Origin: Chrysoporthe austroafricana
Taxonomy: Eukaryota; Ascomycota; Sordariomycetes; Diaporthales; Cryphonectriaceae
Reading direction: 5' to 3'
Assembly (NCBI GenBank): GCA_001051155.2
Contig: JYIP02000009.1
Location: 1,364,001-1,428,000, forward strand
Length of the DNA stretch: 64,000 nucleotides
A program made the position numbers and the translations under genes. Positions within the stretch are counted from its first letter, which is position 1; the number at the start of each line of letters is the position of its first letter. Positions 12,375-23,661 of this stretch are shown in pieces. The notes under the pieces are model-generated. The model was not told where the DNA came from, searched no databases, and worked only from the letters and a program-made list of their open reading frames with translations.

Positions 12375-12911
12375 ATGACGATCATCGGTACCTCCTTCGT
12401 CGGCTTCGGCCTCACCTGTGCCCGTATCATCCTTACGCCGTCAGCACTGGCCCCGTACCTTACAGCCCGGTACGACGACCGCCCCTCCGCCCTCCCGTCC
12501 TCCAACCTGACGCACGCCGACGTGCGCCCCGTCACCCGCGGCAACATGAAGCCCAGATACAGCGGCCACCCGTACGGCCGCAATCCCCTCGGCCCCGCCG
12601 CCCGGGTCGTGGGCTGGGCCGTCGTCGCCGTCGCCGAGATCGCATTCAAGACCGCGGTCGTCATTCTCCTCGCCTCGGCGGTCGTGGTGATGTGGGCGGT
12701 GGCCAGCGTCGTGGACGCCGCCGCCGCCGCCATGCGTGCCGCTGGCTCTGCTGTCCGTGTTGGGGCCGGCTGGGTGGCGGCGGCGTTTCGCGCGGTGGGA
12801 AACGCCTTCGGTGAGTCTTCTGTGCCCTTCCTACCGCGCTACCGCGCTGGAGAGGGGAGGGAGATGTCGCTGGACTAAGACTAACACCTGGCAGGCCTCT
12901 TCGCGCAGTGA
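12375..12911 (+). CDS. Hypothetical small membrane protein
   Basis: Exons 12375-12810 and 12895-12911 flank an 84-bp intron (GTGAGT donor, CTAAC branch, CCTGGCAG acceptor). Splicing changes the end to AFGLFAQ and gives 150 aa; without it the frame would run on through intron sequence. The N-terminal half is polar, with a GNMKPRYSGHPYGRNP stretch. The C-terminal half (about residues 75-135) is Ala/Val-rich and strongly hydrophobic with small residues, enough for one or two membrane helices plus an amphipathic helix. There is no recognised family. The start was chosen for the short hydrophobic MTIIGTSFVGFGLTCAR segment and an adequate CAGCCATGA context. Confidence 0.55.
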
Positions 12912-13921
12912 GCACTGTCAAGACTCTTGGGAGGGGCATTTGAGTTAAGAACCGACTTTTTTTTCTTGCTTTCATCGGACGGGAGATGTGGTAGGGACAG
13001 GTTCATCTAAACATTCTGGATGGGTTACTAAGGGAGCCAGTGAAGTGGTCGATGTTGGTCACAAATTGGCATTCTCGTCGAGGACCTTCAAAACGTCGCC
13101 ACACACAATACCCTTTACGCGGACAAACAGTTGGATGGGCATGGGTTACCGTGGGTAGCCTGGTGGCTACTCAGCCTGAATACGTGCGGCGGAGGCTTGC
13201 TTTGCTTTGGCAACGCCTCCAGGAGTTCGAGTCGTCGGGCAGTTCATAGGTAAATGCAATGATGACTCCAGGGCTTACTTACTTTACCCACACGTACACT
13301 GCCACTCGTGAATAATGCCTACGGTGTCCGCCCTGCTTGCCTTGATACTCCTATGCTCTAGCCCCAGCATTTCTATTGACCACATATTATCAAACTGGTA
13401 GTTGTCGTTGCCCATGATACAGGAGTGAGCTCACTACGTGAGATGCAATGAAACCGCTGTCCCGAAGAGAAATCAGAGGTTGAAACCTTCAACACACAGC
13501 AGATAGCTAAAGATATAGCTGCGAACTGGTGAGGAGGACTTTTCCCTTCTCGACGCCTCTCTTGTCGACGGACAGGTCAAACTTCTCGCAAAGATCGTAC
13601 CCGAGATGCTGTACACTTGTTGCCTCGAAGCTATCTGAAGCGTTAGCTACAGTCTTAAATGAAACATCCGGTGGCGTACGGTCCGGACCGAACTGCACAC
13701 TTAACCCGACCCTCAGTCTTATAGTCCGGACATCCCCCACCGTGGTCCGCAGGAAGTCAACAGGCCTCTAGGGGTTGACTTAAGTCCAGCAGGACTTCTT
13801 AAAACTTACCAAGACCACTTCCCTCATAACCGCCGTCCTGTGAGGTCGCCACAAGCCACGATCCTCCCCCGGATTGTAAATCCACCAAGGACCCCAGCCC
13901 ACACACCGACAGCACGCCCCG
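12912..13921. other. Intergenic, no supported gene
   Basis: The 3' region of the small membrane-protein gene and the promoter of the FAD monooxygenase. Frames around 13507-13771 lie over each other on opposite strands and have no recognisable character. Confidence 0.55.
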
Positions 13922-15320
13922 ATGTCCGCCCGGCCCTCCCCTCCCCTCCACGTCGCCATCGTCGGCGGCGGCATCACGGGCCTCTGCCTGGGCATCGGCC
14001 TCGAGGCGCGGCGCGTCCCCTTCACCATCTACGAGCGCGCCGCGGACGCGCGCGCCGGCGAGGGCGCCGGCCTCGGGCGGAGCCCCAACGCCGAGTGCGC
14101 GCTGCGCGCGCTGGCGCCGGCCGCGCACGCCGTGTTCGACCGCGCCGCCAACCCCAACGGCGAGGACTACTTCCAGTGGGTCGACGGCGTCACCCGCGCC
14201 CCGCTGTTCCGCCTGTTCCTGGGCGAGGGCGCCTTCCGCGGCTGCCGCCGCTCAGAGCTCCTGGCGGCGCTGCTCGCGTGCCTCCCGCCCGGTAGGGTGC
14301 GGTTTGGGCGGTGCGTGAGGGAGGTAGAGGAGCGGGAGGACGGTGCGGTGGTGCTGGGCTTCGAGGACGGGAGCTCCGAGGCCGCCGGCGCAGGTGAGTG
14401 AGATTTTTCCTCCCCGCTGAGGGCGGGCTAGAGGGGCTTCGCTCGTTCGTTCGTTCCTCTAACCCTGCCTCGAAGTCATCGGCTGCGACGGTATCCGCTC
14501 CGTCATCAGGGCGCACATGTTCAAGGAGGGCCCGCCGTCCGCCGCGACGTACAGCCATAAGGCGTGCTTCCGCGCGCTCGTCCCCATGGACGAGGCCCTC
14601 GCCAAGCTGGGCCGCGGCATGGTGTCGACGCGCTATATGTACAACGGCCCCGGCGCGCACGTCAACACCTATCCGGTGGCGCAGGACGCCTACCTCAACG
14701 TGCTCGCCGTCGTCTCCGACCCGCCAGGTGGCGCGGGCGCAGGCAGGGGCGGCGAGCCGCGGGCGGAAGCGCGACGGGCCTTCGAGGGCTGGCACCCGTC
14801 CGTCCGCGCCGTCGTCGACCTGCTGCCCGAGGGCGTGGACCGGTGGGCTATCTACGATATGCTGGAGCACCCGGCCCCGCGTTACCACGGCGGCGGCGGT
14901 GGGCTGCTGTGCCTGGCGGGCGACGCGGCGCACGCCGCCGGGCCGCACCTGGGGGCGGGCGCTGGGGCGGGGGTCGAAGATGCGTACCTGCTGGCGGAGC
15001 TGCTGGCGGCTGTGGAGGACCGGAAGGGGAGGGAGGGGTCTGGGGCGGCTGCGGGATGCCTGGGAGCGGTCTTTGCGGTGTACAGCGCGGCGAGGTACGA
15101 GAGGACGCAGTGGATCGTGCGGCACACACGCGAGATCGTGGACCTGTTCGAGTGGGCGGAGCCGGAGGCCGCGCGGGACCCCGAGAGGTTCGGGGCCGAG
15201 GTGACGTGGAGGTATCACGAGGTGTGGCATTATGATGTCGCCAAGATGGTAGACGACGCTCGGCAGGCTCTCGAGGATCGCATGCGGGATGAGTCTTCAC
15301 GTCAGGCTAACGGTGTATGA
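13922..15320 (+). CDS. FAD-dependent monooxygenase
   Basis: Exons 13922-14393 and 14476-15320 are joined over an 82-bp intron (GTGAGT, CTAAC, CGAAG), giving 438 aa. This is the usual size for the salicylate-hydroxylase-like class A flavin monooxygenases. Three family signatures are visible. The FAD dinucleotide-binding motif GGGITG is at residues 15-20. The DG motif (GCDGIRS) lies directly after the splice near residue 160. The GD motif (GDAAHAAGPHLGAG) begins near residue 306. Such enzymes use NAD(P)H and oxygen to hydroxylate aromatic or polyketide substrates; the substrate cannot be read from the sequence. No signal peptide is seen, so it is probably cytosolic. Neighbours do not form an obvious pathway. 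Confidence 0.9.
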
Positions 15321-15662
15321 TGACGAGTAGCATGGCAGGGCAGTGAGTGTCTGGAGAGCTTCAAAGTGTTTCCTTGACAGACAGCGAGCTTTAGACATGG
15401 TATTGGATGTGTAGCGTTATAGCGTTAACGGCTCATAGCTCAATGATGGTATCATTCTGCATACGCTCTTGAATGAAAATCAACCGACGGGGTATATAAA
15501 GAGGCCATAATGCCTCAACAACGCAAAAAGACAAGATCAAACCCGGGAAATTCAAGGAAAGGAGGTTAGAAGACGTGAATGCACACCCTCTCAGACCCCG
15601 ACATTACCACGCCCACCCACATCGCATCACGACCACGGGGAGGCACATCCCACAGCCTCTCT
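15321..15662. other. Intergenic between convergent genes
   Basis: A short shared 3' region between the plus-strand monooxygenase and the minus-strand 170-aa protein gene. Nothing further is seen. Confidence 0.6.
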
Positions 15663-16401
15663 CTACTTCTGCGCCCCCTTCTTGCCCCCGCCGAACAGCC
15701 CGCCGACCGCGCCGCCGGCGCTCTTCCCGCTGTCGACTAGCGCGGCGCTGGCGCTCTGGCCGCTCTCGGCGATGGGGTTGACGACGGCGCCGGCGGGGCC
15801 GGGCGCGTACCCGCCGGACTCGTCGCGGCCCTGGCGCTCGGCGCGGTTGACGCCCTCGCGGGAGAGCGCGTCACCGGCGGGCTGCAGGAGGCCGCCCTGG
15901 CCGACCTGGCCCGCCACGAGCCCGTGCACGCCGTCCTGCAGGGTGTCGACCTGCTCGACGCCCGTGACCTTGGACTTGGCGAGGGTGTCTGGCGGGGGAG
16001 AGAAGAAAACGTCTTCCTGTTAGCCGATCTGGCTCCACGTTTCGTAGACTGTTGCATACCATCCGCCCCTCCGCCCCCGGCCCGCCCCCACGCGATGTGG
16101 ACCGCAGACTAGGGAACGGGAAAGGAGGTGTGCATGTGCGTGCGTGAAAACGAAAGAGAGAGAGGGGGGGAGAGAGAGGGGGGGAGAGAGAGGGTCAGGG
16201 ACAGGGAGACCCACCCTTGGTGGCATAGCTGGCCTTGTTGTCCTTGGTGAACCAGCGCAGGTACAGGTCCTCGATCCACGGCACCCACCGCTCGTACTGC
16301 TCGTTGTAGACCTTGGAGCCGTACTCGCTCCACGTCTGCTTCTTCTTCTTGTCCTCCCCGGGCGTCAGGCCCTTCTGGGCGGTCTGGACGTTGTCGGCCA
16401 T
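15663..16401 (-). CDS. Conserved small fungal protein, function unknown
   Basis: Exon 1 (16401-16215) and exon 2 (15988-15663) are joined in phase 1 over a 226-bp intron (GTGGGT donor, CCGCCAG acceptor) to give 170 aa. The N-terminus (MADNVQTAQKGLTPGEDKKK) is followed by an aromatic-rich segment (WVPWIEDLYLRWF). After the splice come KSKVTGVEQVDTLQDGV and QVGQGGLLQPAGDALS, a layout I know from uncharacterised proteins found widely in ascomycetes. The tail is Gly/Ala/Ser-rich and ends GGGKKGAQK. No signal peptide or membrane span. A 5' UTR intron (about 16558-16427, GTAAGT to CCAG) is plausible. The coding intron is unusually long here because it carries a GA/G-rich repeat. Confidence 0.8.
16154..16193. 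repeat. GA/G-rich simple repeat in an intron
   Basis: Alternating GA and poly-G blocks lie inside the intron of the 170-aa protein gene. They account for part of that intron's extra length. Confidence 0.85.
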
Positions 16402-17497
16402 CGCGGGCTGGGGCTGTCGGGCCGGGCTGGCAAAGTAGAGGTAGTCTGTTCGAGGGGGGGGGGGGGTTCGCCTGGTGTCAGCCGATGGAGACGGCCAGCT
16501 GGCAGAGGGCTGGCTGCCCTGAGGTGTGATATCTGCTAGCTGTGGGGGGCAGACTTACAGACGACAGGCGTAATGAGGCAGGTGATCAACAAGAGGTATT
16601 TCAGCATGGACACGCTCTGTTCCTTTTACGAGCAGCCAGAAGGAGAAACAGGTCTGAACATCACAGTATTCAGGGTCCGGCGCCAGCCCAGTCCCAGCTG
16701 CACTGACCGTCCCAGCCCTCTTATACCGACAGGACGCTCAAACATTCCGGCGGACCAGCAACGCAACACGCACCACATCATCCATATGATATCAGCCTGC
16801 GAGACCGTGGAGGGGGCAGCTGCCTTGATTCTTAGCCCACCCACGCGCCTGACGCCACCCTCATCATGCGCCCCCCGAGGGCCCAGGCCCATCTTCTCTA
16901 GTATCGGCCGCGTTGCGTGCTGGTGCGTGCTGGTGCGTGGTGAGTGTGAGCCCGTCGTCCTCGTCAGCGGTCGTCGATCATTGGGTGTGGCTGGTGATCT
17001 GTCGACGTCATTCTGTCTCGCGGGAGAGCTAGTGGTAGGGCGCCCTCCAGACGGATCCCTGTCCTGGCAGGGGTCAAGCCACACATCATAGCAGCCACGG
17101 GGGGGGGGTGTTTCTTCCGTTACCCTATGTGTTCTGTATAATTTCCCTCCTGTTTTATTCTTTTATTTCTTCTTTCCTCTTTCTCTTCTTCCTCTCTCCC
17201 CTTTTTTCCTCAGGCGTACAGACAGACGCCCTGGTAGCGGTGAAGACGAAGATACGCTGAATACTGGCACCATCTTCGATGCTCCCAGCATCCACCGACG
17301 AGGCCCGTCAGGCCGACCTGCCCAGGGCCATAGCCGACCTACCACAGCACCGAGTACTCGCCTCGCCCTCCACCAGCCAGCCCACCAGCCCATCTACTTA
17401 CCCACATGCCACCACTCTCTCGGCGGCAAAAAGATCCTAGGTACCCCATCCACGAGCCTATCAAAATACGATACGCTAGTGAGAAGGAAGGAAGTTG

Positions 17498-17529
<32 letters not shown>

Positions 17530-17654
17530 AAAAAACAAAAAAGGTCAAGAACCCTCATTCCCACAAAAAACAAAGACCAAAAAAAGTAAAACAAAAAAGG
17601 GCTCCTGGCCCTATTTCAAACCTCGAACGACCCCCTGCGCCGCCCTTGTCCGNT

Positions 17655-17688
<34 letters not shown>

Positions 17689-17712
17689 GAAACACATAAG
17701 GGTCCAGGACCC
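17498..17712. repeat. A-tract plus hairpin units, with one N
   Basis: Three consecutive blocks each pair an A-rich run with a small inverted repeat: GGTCAAGAACC near 17543, GGGCTCCTGGCCC near 17598 and the near-perfect GGGTCCAGGACCC at 17700-17712. An undetermined base sits at 17653 beside a 21-base A run, so lengths here may be assembly-dependent. Confidence 0.6.
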
Positions 17713-19480
17713 TCTGTGCCTCCATAACACTACTTAGTACTACTGCTTATGTACCATAGCACAGTTACCAAGGCCCCCCTGGTCGCGTCGTAAGTACCCC
17801 GACCGCGCCCTGACGTACCAGAGGTGAGGTGGACCTGCCCTGCCCGGCGGGTGAGGAGACAAGGGGCCCCACCCAGACCAGCACACCCCTGCAGGGTGAC
17901 GACATTCGAGGGGGGTTCCTTGCCAGCGCGGGCTGGGCTGTGGATCACTCACTTTGTGCTCTGCGTGCGGAGAGGGTTGCGGATGCGCCTCCCCCCTCCT
18001 GCTCTTCCACCACCACCACTACCTCGGATATATACCGTGACACTGAGTTCGGTTCGCTCCTCTGCCATGCGCTGCGCGGCTGGACGCACCTCGCTGGGGC
18101 TGCCGCCTCGCGTGATCGTGGCGGCAGCGACGGAGATGCCCGAGGGAGCAATAGCCTGATGACTTGGAAAGGGGGTTGAAGGAAGGGGAGGAGGGGAGGG
18201 GGCGTTGAATAAAAATTGTACATGGTGGAAGAGGGGGGAGGACAAGAGGGGAGCAAGCAAAAAAAATAAGGAGTATCATCCTCGTTACCTACAAAGTAAT
18301 TGTAAAATTCCATTCAGGAACCGCCCGGCCCCGCCCGGCTCATCGCGCCTGTAAGTAAGTACACAGTAGCCTCGCCTCCATGAGGTATGTATGGCCAGTG
18401 CCCCGAGCGCCCCAGCGACGATCCTCCCACCGCCGTTCATGCTGTCGATCATCCCGTGGGGGAGAGAGCCTGTCCTACCCACACACAGAGATAGCACCGG
18501 CCGGGCAGCCCGGAGCCGAACGCCAAAGGCCCGAGGGGGAGAGACACGTCACGGCCGGATCAGCGCGCCCGTTCAACAGGTAATGGTTACCGTACCCTGA
18601 GCCTCCTGCGTAGAGGAGGGGGGGGGGGTCCGCGATGAACAACACGGGCATGCTCTTTCTCAGACTACTAGCGCGAGCTCCTCCCCAGTGGCGTCCGGTA
18701 GGATGGCCTGCCGCAGGTGGTAAGACTGGTCTTCACAGAAAGCCTCACAGAGGAAGCCTCAAAAGTATTTGTCCTCTGAGCGGTTTTGTATTGATGTTGA
18801 ACTCGAGGTAAAGAAATTTCTGTGGGTATCAAATACAGCCCATCAGACCGAGAGATAGCAGATCCAGACCCGACCAACCAGAAATCAATAAGTCGCTCGC
18901 CCACCAACCAGCAGATCTGAAAAACCGCCCCTGCCCCCTTCTCCACGATGGATCAAAAGAACATCCCCCACTTCCCAAGATTCCAAAAGCTGGGTATCAT
19001 CTGAAGAAGAGTAAGGAGTGCCTGCCAATCCACCGCCTCGCCCGCCCCATTACATCCCCTCCCCCGCGTCAAAAGCGAAGAGCTGGACATCGGACCCCTA
19101 CGAAAAAGCTGGACATGACGACCAAAGCAAGGCTATAAGGTTGAGGAAAGCGTGTCTCATCTATAGTTGCATCGACGTGGGAAGCCCGTTTATAGCCCCC
19201 GCCGAGATGGTTCGAACCCGTAAAGGAAAAGCGGAAGAGAGGCCGCACTGGGCCCCAGAGCGAGTGGGAGACGTGTCAATCCAGAGGAGAAACATGTCGT
19301 AAGGAAACCTAAAATGCAGTGGTACGCTGAAGAAGCATGCAGCAGGGAAACCAGGTAGTAATAACAAGAATAGCGAAACAAAGACCATCGCAACAACCAT
19401 CCCGCAAACGCCCAGCAGAACCAGAGTGACTCGAAGAAATCAGACCGCCGACCTGGTATCAATAATAGTGTCGTCCCTGG

Positions 19481-19528
19481 AAAAAAAAGAAAGAGAAAGA
19501 GAGAGAGAGAGAGAAAAAAAAGAAAAAG
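19481..19528. repeat. GA-rich simple repeat
   Basis: A purine tract dominated by GA dinucleotides and A runs, just beyond the 3' end of the C2H2 gene. Confidence 0.85.
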
Positions 19529-19653
19529 TCGGAATGACAGTCGAAGAAAATAATTCGTAACGAATGTCGTTTATCAATGCTTGCCGACCCGATGCATGTG
19601 GACTTTGTAGATTGTCGTGAAGCACTAAATAAACGGTCGTCGTCATAACGTCG

Positions 19654-21916
19654 TCACTGTCGTTTCGTGTAGTCGAGAAGGGTTTCTTCGGTTCCTTCTG
19701 TAATATGTGCATCAAGAAAGCTTAGAACCTGGCATCGCGTCCGCACCCACATGTTCGGCGACCTTCTAGCACGCCGTGGCAGTCGACTCACCAGTTGCGA
19801 CAGCAACCAGGGCGTCGAAACGCCTCGAGTCCGGATTGTCCTGCGGACGACGCTCCGGCTCCGCTCGGGCGGGGAACCGGGTGAAGGCATGCAGGTTTGG
19901 GTGCTCGAGGCGGTCTACGTGAGGCCGTCCTTCGAGCACCCTGTCCTCATGAACCGTGACAGGGCCGTTGTACCATCCGTGCCGCTTAGCCTCTCGGTTG
20001 CTGGACACCAGAGGAGCTGACATCGTGTATTGATGCCCGCGGGGTGGGCCGTTAGGTACTGCGTGAGGGGCCGGGGCCGGGGCTGGAGCCGGCGGTGGAT
20101 GGACGACCTGCGGCTCGGGCTGGAAGCGGACGGTGGGCTGGTACTGTCGCGGCTGCTCGACACGATCTATGGCCTGGTGAACCTCACTGGCCCAGGCCCC
20201 GGCGCCGTCCCGGGCCGGAGGTGGGGTCGTGTTGTTGATGTCCAGCCGGGTCAGGCCGCGGTGCAAACTCATATCCCACTGCGGCATGTTGCGCCGCTCG
20301 TCCGAGATACTGGCAGACGGGAGCAACGGCGCCCCACGGGGGCGGTCGATCATCATTGGGGAAGGATCCCTTGGAGGGGTGGACATCGGCTGGCCGGGTC
20401 GTGGGAGGAGGGAGTCGATGCCGGGCAAGCGCACGGGCTGCTGTTGGGGCCCGTTGCTGCTTAACGCTGGCAGCGGCTCAGGGGCTGAGTTGAGCTGGGA
20501 AGACGTGACGACCTGGCTCAGTCGACTGCCGGGTGCGGTGAAATTGCTGCTATCAGGATGCCAGGTCCTCCTGCGCCAGGCCTCCTCGGCAGTGCTGGAG
20601 ATCGACTCACGTCGTGACCAGCCGCTCGTGGATGTTGTAGGAGACCCGAGGTAGCTGCCAACAGGTGAGGCAAGAGCGGCAGAGTTCGAGGTGTTGATGG
20701 GTCCAGGCCCGAAAATGGGTCGGCCGAGACCGCCAGGCCCATGGGGCGACTGGAAAGGATTGCCTCCGGAAGGCACGCTCAACCTTCGCCCGGGGGTTCG
20801 GGACCCGGATGAATACATGGCGTGTCGCGAGTAAGATGTCGCCGGCGAGCCGACGCCTGAGCCCCAGCGCGGACTGCTTTGACCGGTGGAGAAGGTCGCA
20901 GACGTCGGGGTGCTATAGTCGCTGGGGGATGTCTGACGGTATGGGAACTGCGCGGAGCCAACACTGCGATACGATTCGACGGACAGACGAGCATTAGGGT
21001 CGGCCATGACCAGAGGCGGTGGTCGTCTCCGGATATCATCCCTGGTACTGTAGGCCGAGCCGATCGAGCTGATGCTAGCAATGCTCGAGGTGGAGAGAGA
21101 CTTGGAGTGGCCGCGCGGGGGCGCTCCGACACTTCCAGCCGTCGACGCCCTGGCGCGACCTCCACGCTGCACTCTATCCGTTCGGATCTGTCTCTGGTAT
21201 CTTGTACCGGTCGCAGCAAGGGAGTCGTAAGGGATGTCCTCGTTGACATGAACAGTCTGGGCATGCTGCCGAAGATTGTCGAGGCGGGAAAATCTTCGCT
21301 GGCAGTGACATTGGAACGGCCGCTCGCCGGTGTGTTTCCTGGTGCGAGGGTTCTGTTAGCATCGCAGGTACAGTAGGGTGCCTCGAGGAGCACAGCGAAG
21401 CCCTTACCTGATATGCCTCGCGAGATGCTCACTCCGAGTAAAGCTCAAGGTGCACGGGGGATAGTCCTTGCAGTAGAAGCGCTGGTTGCCCTTCTTCTTC
21501 TTGCTCGATCGTGTCCCATCGGCGTTGATGCTGCCCTCTCCGTCGGACTCCTCGCCTGCGGTGTCGTTGTCGGACTCGTCCACATCCATCTCGCCGGAGT
21601 CTCCTGATCGTTTCGAGTTCTGGGAGTTATTTCGCCTATGGCCTCTCTTGCCGGCGGAGTCCTCGGGTACCTTGGCGGCCTCGGGAAATGGCGAGTTTGG
21701 TAGTGGCTTCTGGTGAGCCATTGCGTTGCCACCAAAAGTGGCCCGGGTGGGCGTCGTTGCATCATCCATTGTCTGCGGAGGCGGCGGCGGTGGTGGGAGG
21801 GATTGAGGGGCTGTACCTGGGCGGGGGGTCGTGGGCGGTTTCACCCTCATCTCGTCCTTCCCTGCGTTGGGGAACGGTATGCTGGATGAGTTGACAGATC
21901 GAAAACTCGCAGCCAT
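19654..21916 (-). CDS. C2H2 zinc-finger transcription factor
   Basis: Three exons, 21916-21408, 21338-19792 and 19697-19654, give 699 aa. The introns are 69 bp (GTAAGG donor, CTAAC, CACCAG) and 94 bp (GTGAGT donor, TTACAG). Two tandem fingers span residues 147-200. The first has C149, C155, H168 and H172; its last part (SEHLARHIR, then KHTGERPF) is restored only by splicing. The second has C180, C182, H195 and H200 with the [15 protein letters not shown] helix. The closely spaced CxC is, as I recall, shared by fungal relatives. Ahead of the fingers are Pro-rich and acidic Asp/Glu stretches and a Lys cluster that may be a nuclear signal. About 500 Ser/Pro-rich, disordered-looking residues follow. 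The fingers resemble the yeast Usv1/Rgm1 type, but target genes are unknown. It is followed upstream by a very long gene-free region. Confidence 0.88.
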
Positions 21917-22374
21917 CTTTGTCTGGATTGCGGATCTCGGGGTCGCGGGCAGAGCGCTGGTGTCTCGGAAGGGAGGACGGGGTCAAAGGGAGGAGGAGGG
22001 CGACGCGGCGCTTAGGAATCGAGTCACCTTTGTGAGGCTGAGACGGACAACTCCAGTGTTCCCGTTCCGCAGTGGGAGCGCTCAGCAGGGTTAACAGGGG
22101 TAATGCGGGGTGCTGCGGCGGGAGGCTTGTCTGGATGTCTGAGACTTGATTGTTGGCCTGTTGTGACAGAGTGGGCGTCTGACGGGAGGTGATGGGAGGC
22201 CGGGAGTGGCGATGGGGGCAGGAGAAAGGGAGAGAGACGGCGTCTAAGGGTCGACGCCGTTCATCCGGATGGTGTTGATGACGACTGCTGGATGTTGTGG
22301 TGTTGTTGTGATGGCTGCCTTGTTGTGTGTGTTGGATGGCAGGGAGTGGGTTCTGCGGCCGAGAGAAAAAACAG

Positions 22375-22392
22375 CGGCGGCGGCGGCGGCGG
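22375..22392. repeat. (CGG)n trinucleotide repeat
   Basis: Six consecutive CGG units in the probable upstream region of the C2H2 gene. Confidence 0.9.
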
Positions 22393-23028
22393 CCCACTCA
22401 CACTGGCCCCTGGCTGACTTCTGGGTCACCTCTTTGCCCGGGATACCAAGTGGAGGATGGCGATGCGCAAGCCCGGGCGACACGGGGCGGGCAGGACAAC
22501 GAAGCAGCAGGCGGCGAGGCGTCGTGCAAGCCCCCGAAGCCTCCTCAGTCCTGGTCTCGACGGCGACAGCGGTGGTGATGATGACAGCGGCCACAGGAAC
22601 AATGCGTGGCCTTGGGGGGGAAAGGGATCAACAGTAGAGTGGCAAGCGACAGGAACCGGTGCGCTTGGGGGAGAGGTGGACCAGGTCGGTTTGGTCGTTG
22701 AGAAGAAGGACGGTCGAGGTGTTGTGCAAATCAGAGTCGAGAAGCGGGGATAGAAAAGGTGGCAGGGGAAGGCGGCCCTGTGGCAATGTTGCACCGGTCT
22801 GCACCCTAGTGCCCTGCATGCAAATCCCCTCGCTAGGGGAAGCCAGCTCTGATCCAGCAAAGATGGGCGGGTGATGATGAAACGTCCAGGGCTGGCCCCT
22901 GGTGTCGACCCTGATACACCGCACTAGAACCTCGTTGTTCCTAAGGCAGACCCGGCAGGTTGGCTAGGTAGTTAGCGATATAGCGATAAGCCGCAGACGT
23001 CTAGTGCGGCGTTGCGTTATGGAAGAGA

Positions 23029-23062
23029 AGCCAGACGCCAGAAGCCAGAAGCCAGAAGCCAG
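23029..23062. repeat. GCCAGAA heptamer array
   Basis: Four to five tandem copies of GCCAGAA/GCCAGAC in the gene-poor region. Confidence 0.9.
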
Positions 23063-23629
23063 GTCGACCTCGCCGGAGGGGGCGGCCGGGTGTTGCGCCT
23101 GGCCTGGGCGCCGGGCCTCCAGCAAGAAAGAGAGAGAGTGCTGTGTCAGCCTGAGTCCTCGCTTCGCTGCAGGAGGACGTACGGGCGAGGACACAACACC
23201 CTTGCCGCAGCAGCGCCTCTCCACCGTGATCCAGGAACTGCTGTGAGGGTCCAGATCCTGATCGGGTCAAGCCCACGGCCGCGATGAGTTGTCTGGTTCG
23301 TTCCGTGCAGTGTGCAGCCGGGTAACGTGCAGCGCGCAAGAAAAAAAGATTCTGGCCTAGGGTGTTCGCAGCCAAGTCGCCCCCAGCTCAGGCACCTGAG
23401 TGGCCAATGCGAGTCAATGGGTATGCCACAGTCTCGGCAGCCCCAGTAGCGCCCTGGTGCCCCAGGGACCAGAGGACGGAAATAGGTACGGGGACAGCTG
23501 GCACGGGGCTAGCAGGTGGCCGGGAATGAGCTCTGGCTGGGTGGTGGACCGGAGGATGGAGCTCCTGATGAGGGTGCAGCCTGTGCGATCGGAAGAGCGC
23601 GGGCGGGGGGGAGGGAGGGAGGGAGAGAG

Positions 23630-23661
23630 TCAGAGAGCGAGAGAGCGAGAGAGCGAGAGAG
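23630..23661. repeat. GAGAGCGA octamer array
   Basis: Tandem GAGAGCGA units following a G-rich stretch. A simple repeat in the gene-poor region. Confidence 0.85.

Larger units (their letters stand above)
16402..19653. other. Intergenic, homopolymer-rich, no supported gene
   Basis: About 3.2 kb. It holds a 13-base poly-G run (16454-16466), two long poly-A tracts with an N (17498-17675), short hairpins and a GA tract near 19481-19528. Frames here are short or follow the simple repeats, so I call no gene. The left end probably includes the 5' UTR of the 170-aa protein gene. Confidence 0.55.

Noticed and set aside
14190..15230. 346-codon frame antisense to the FAD monooxygenase
   Set aside because: It is an antisense shadow of a GC-rich real gene; its Arg/Pro/Ala composition follows from the opposite strand.
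19190..19230. GGTTCGAACC-like string suggestive of a tRNA T-loop
   Set aside because: No acceptor stem, D-loop or anticodon stem can be folded around it.
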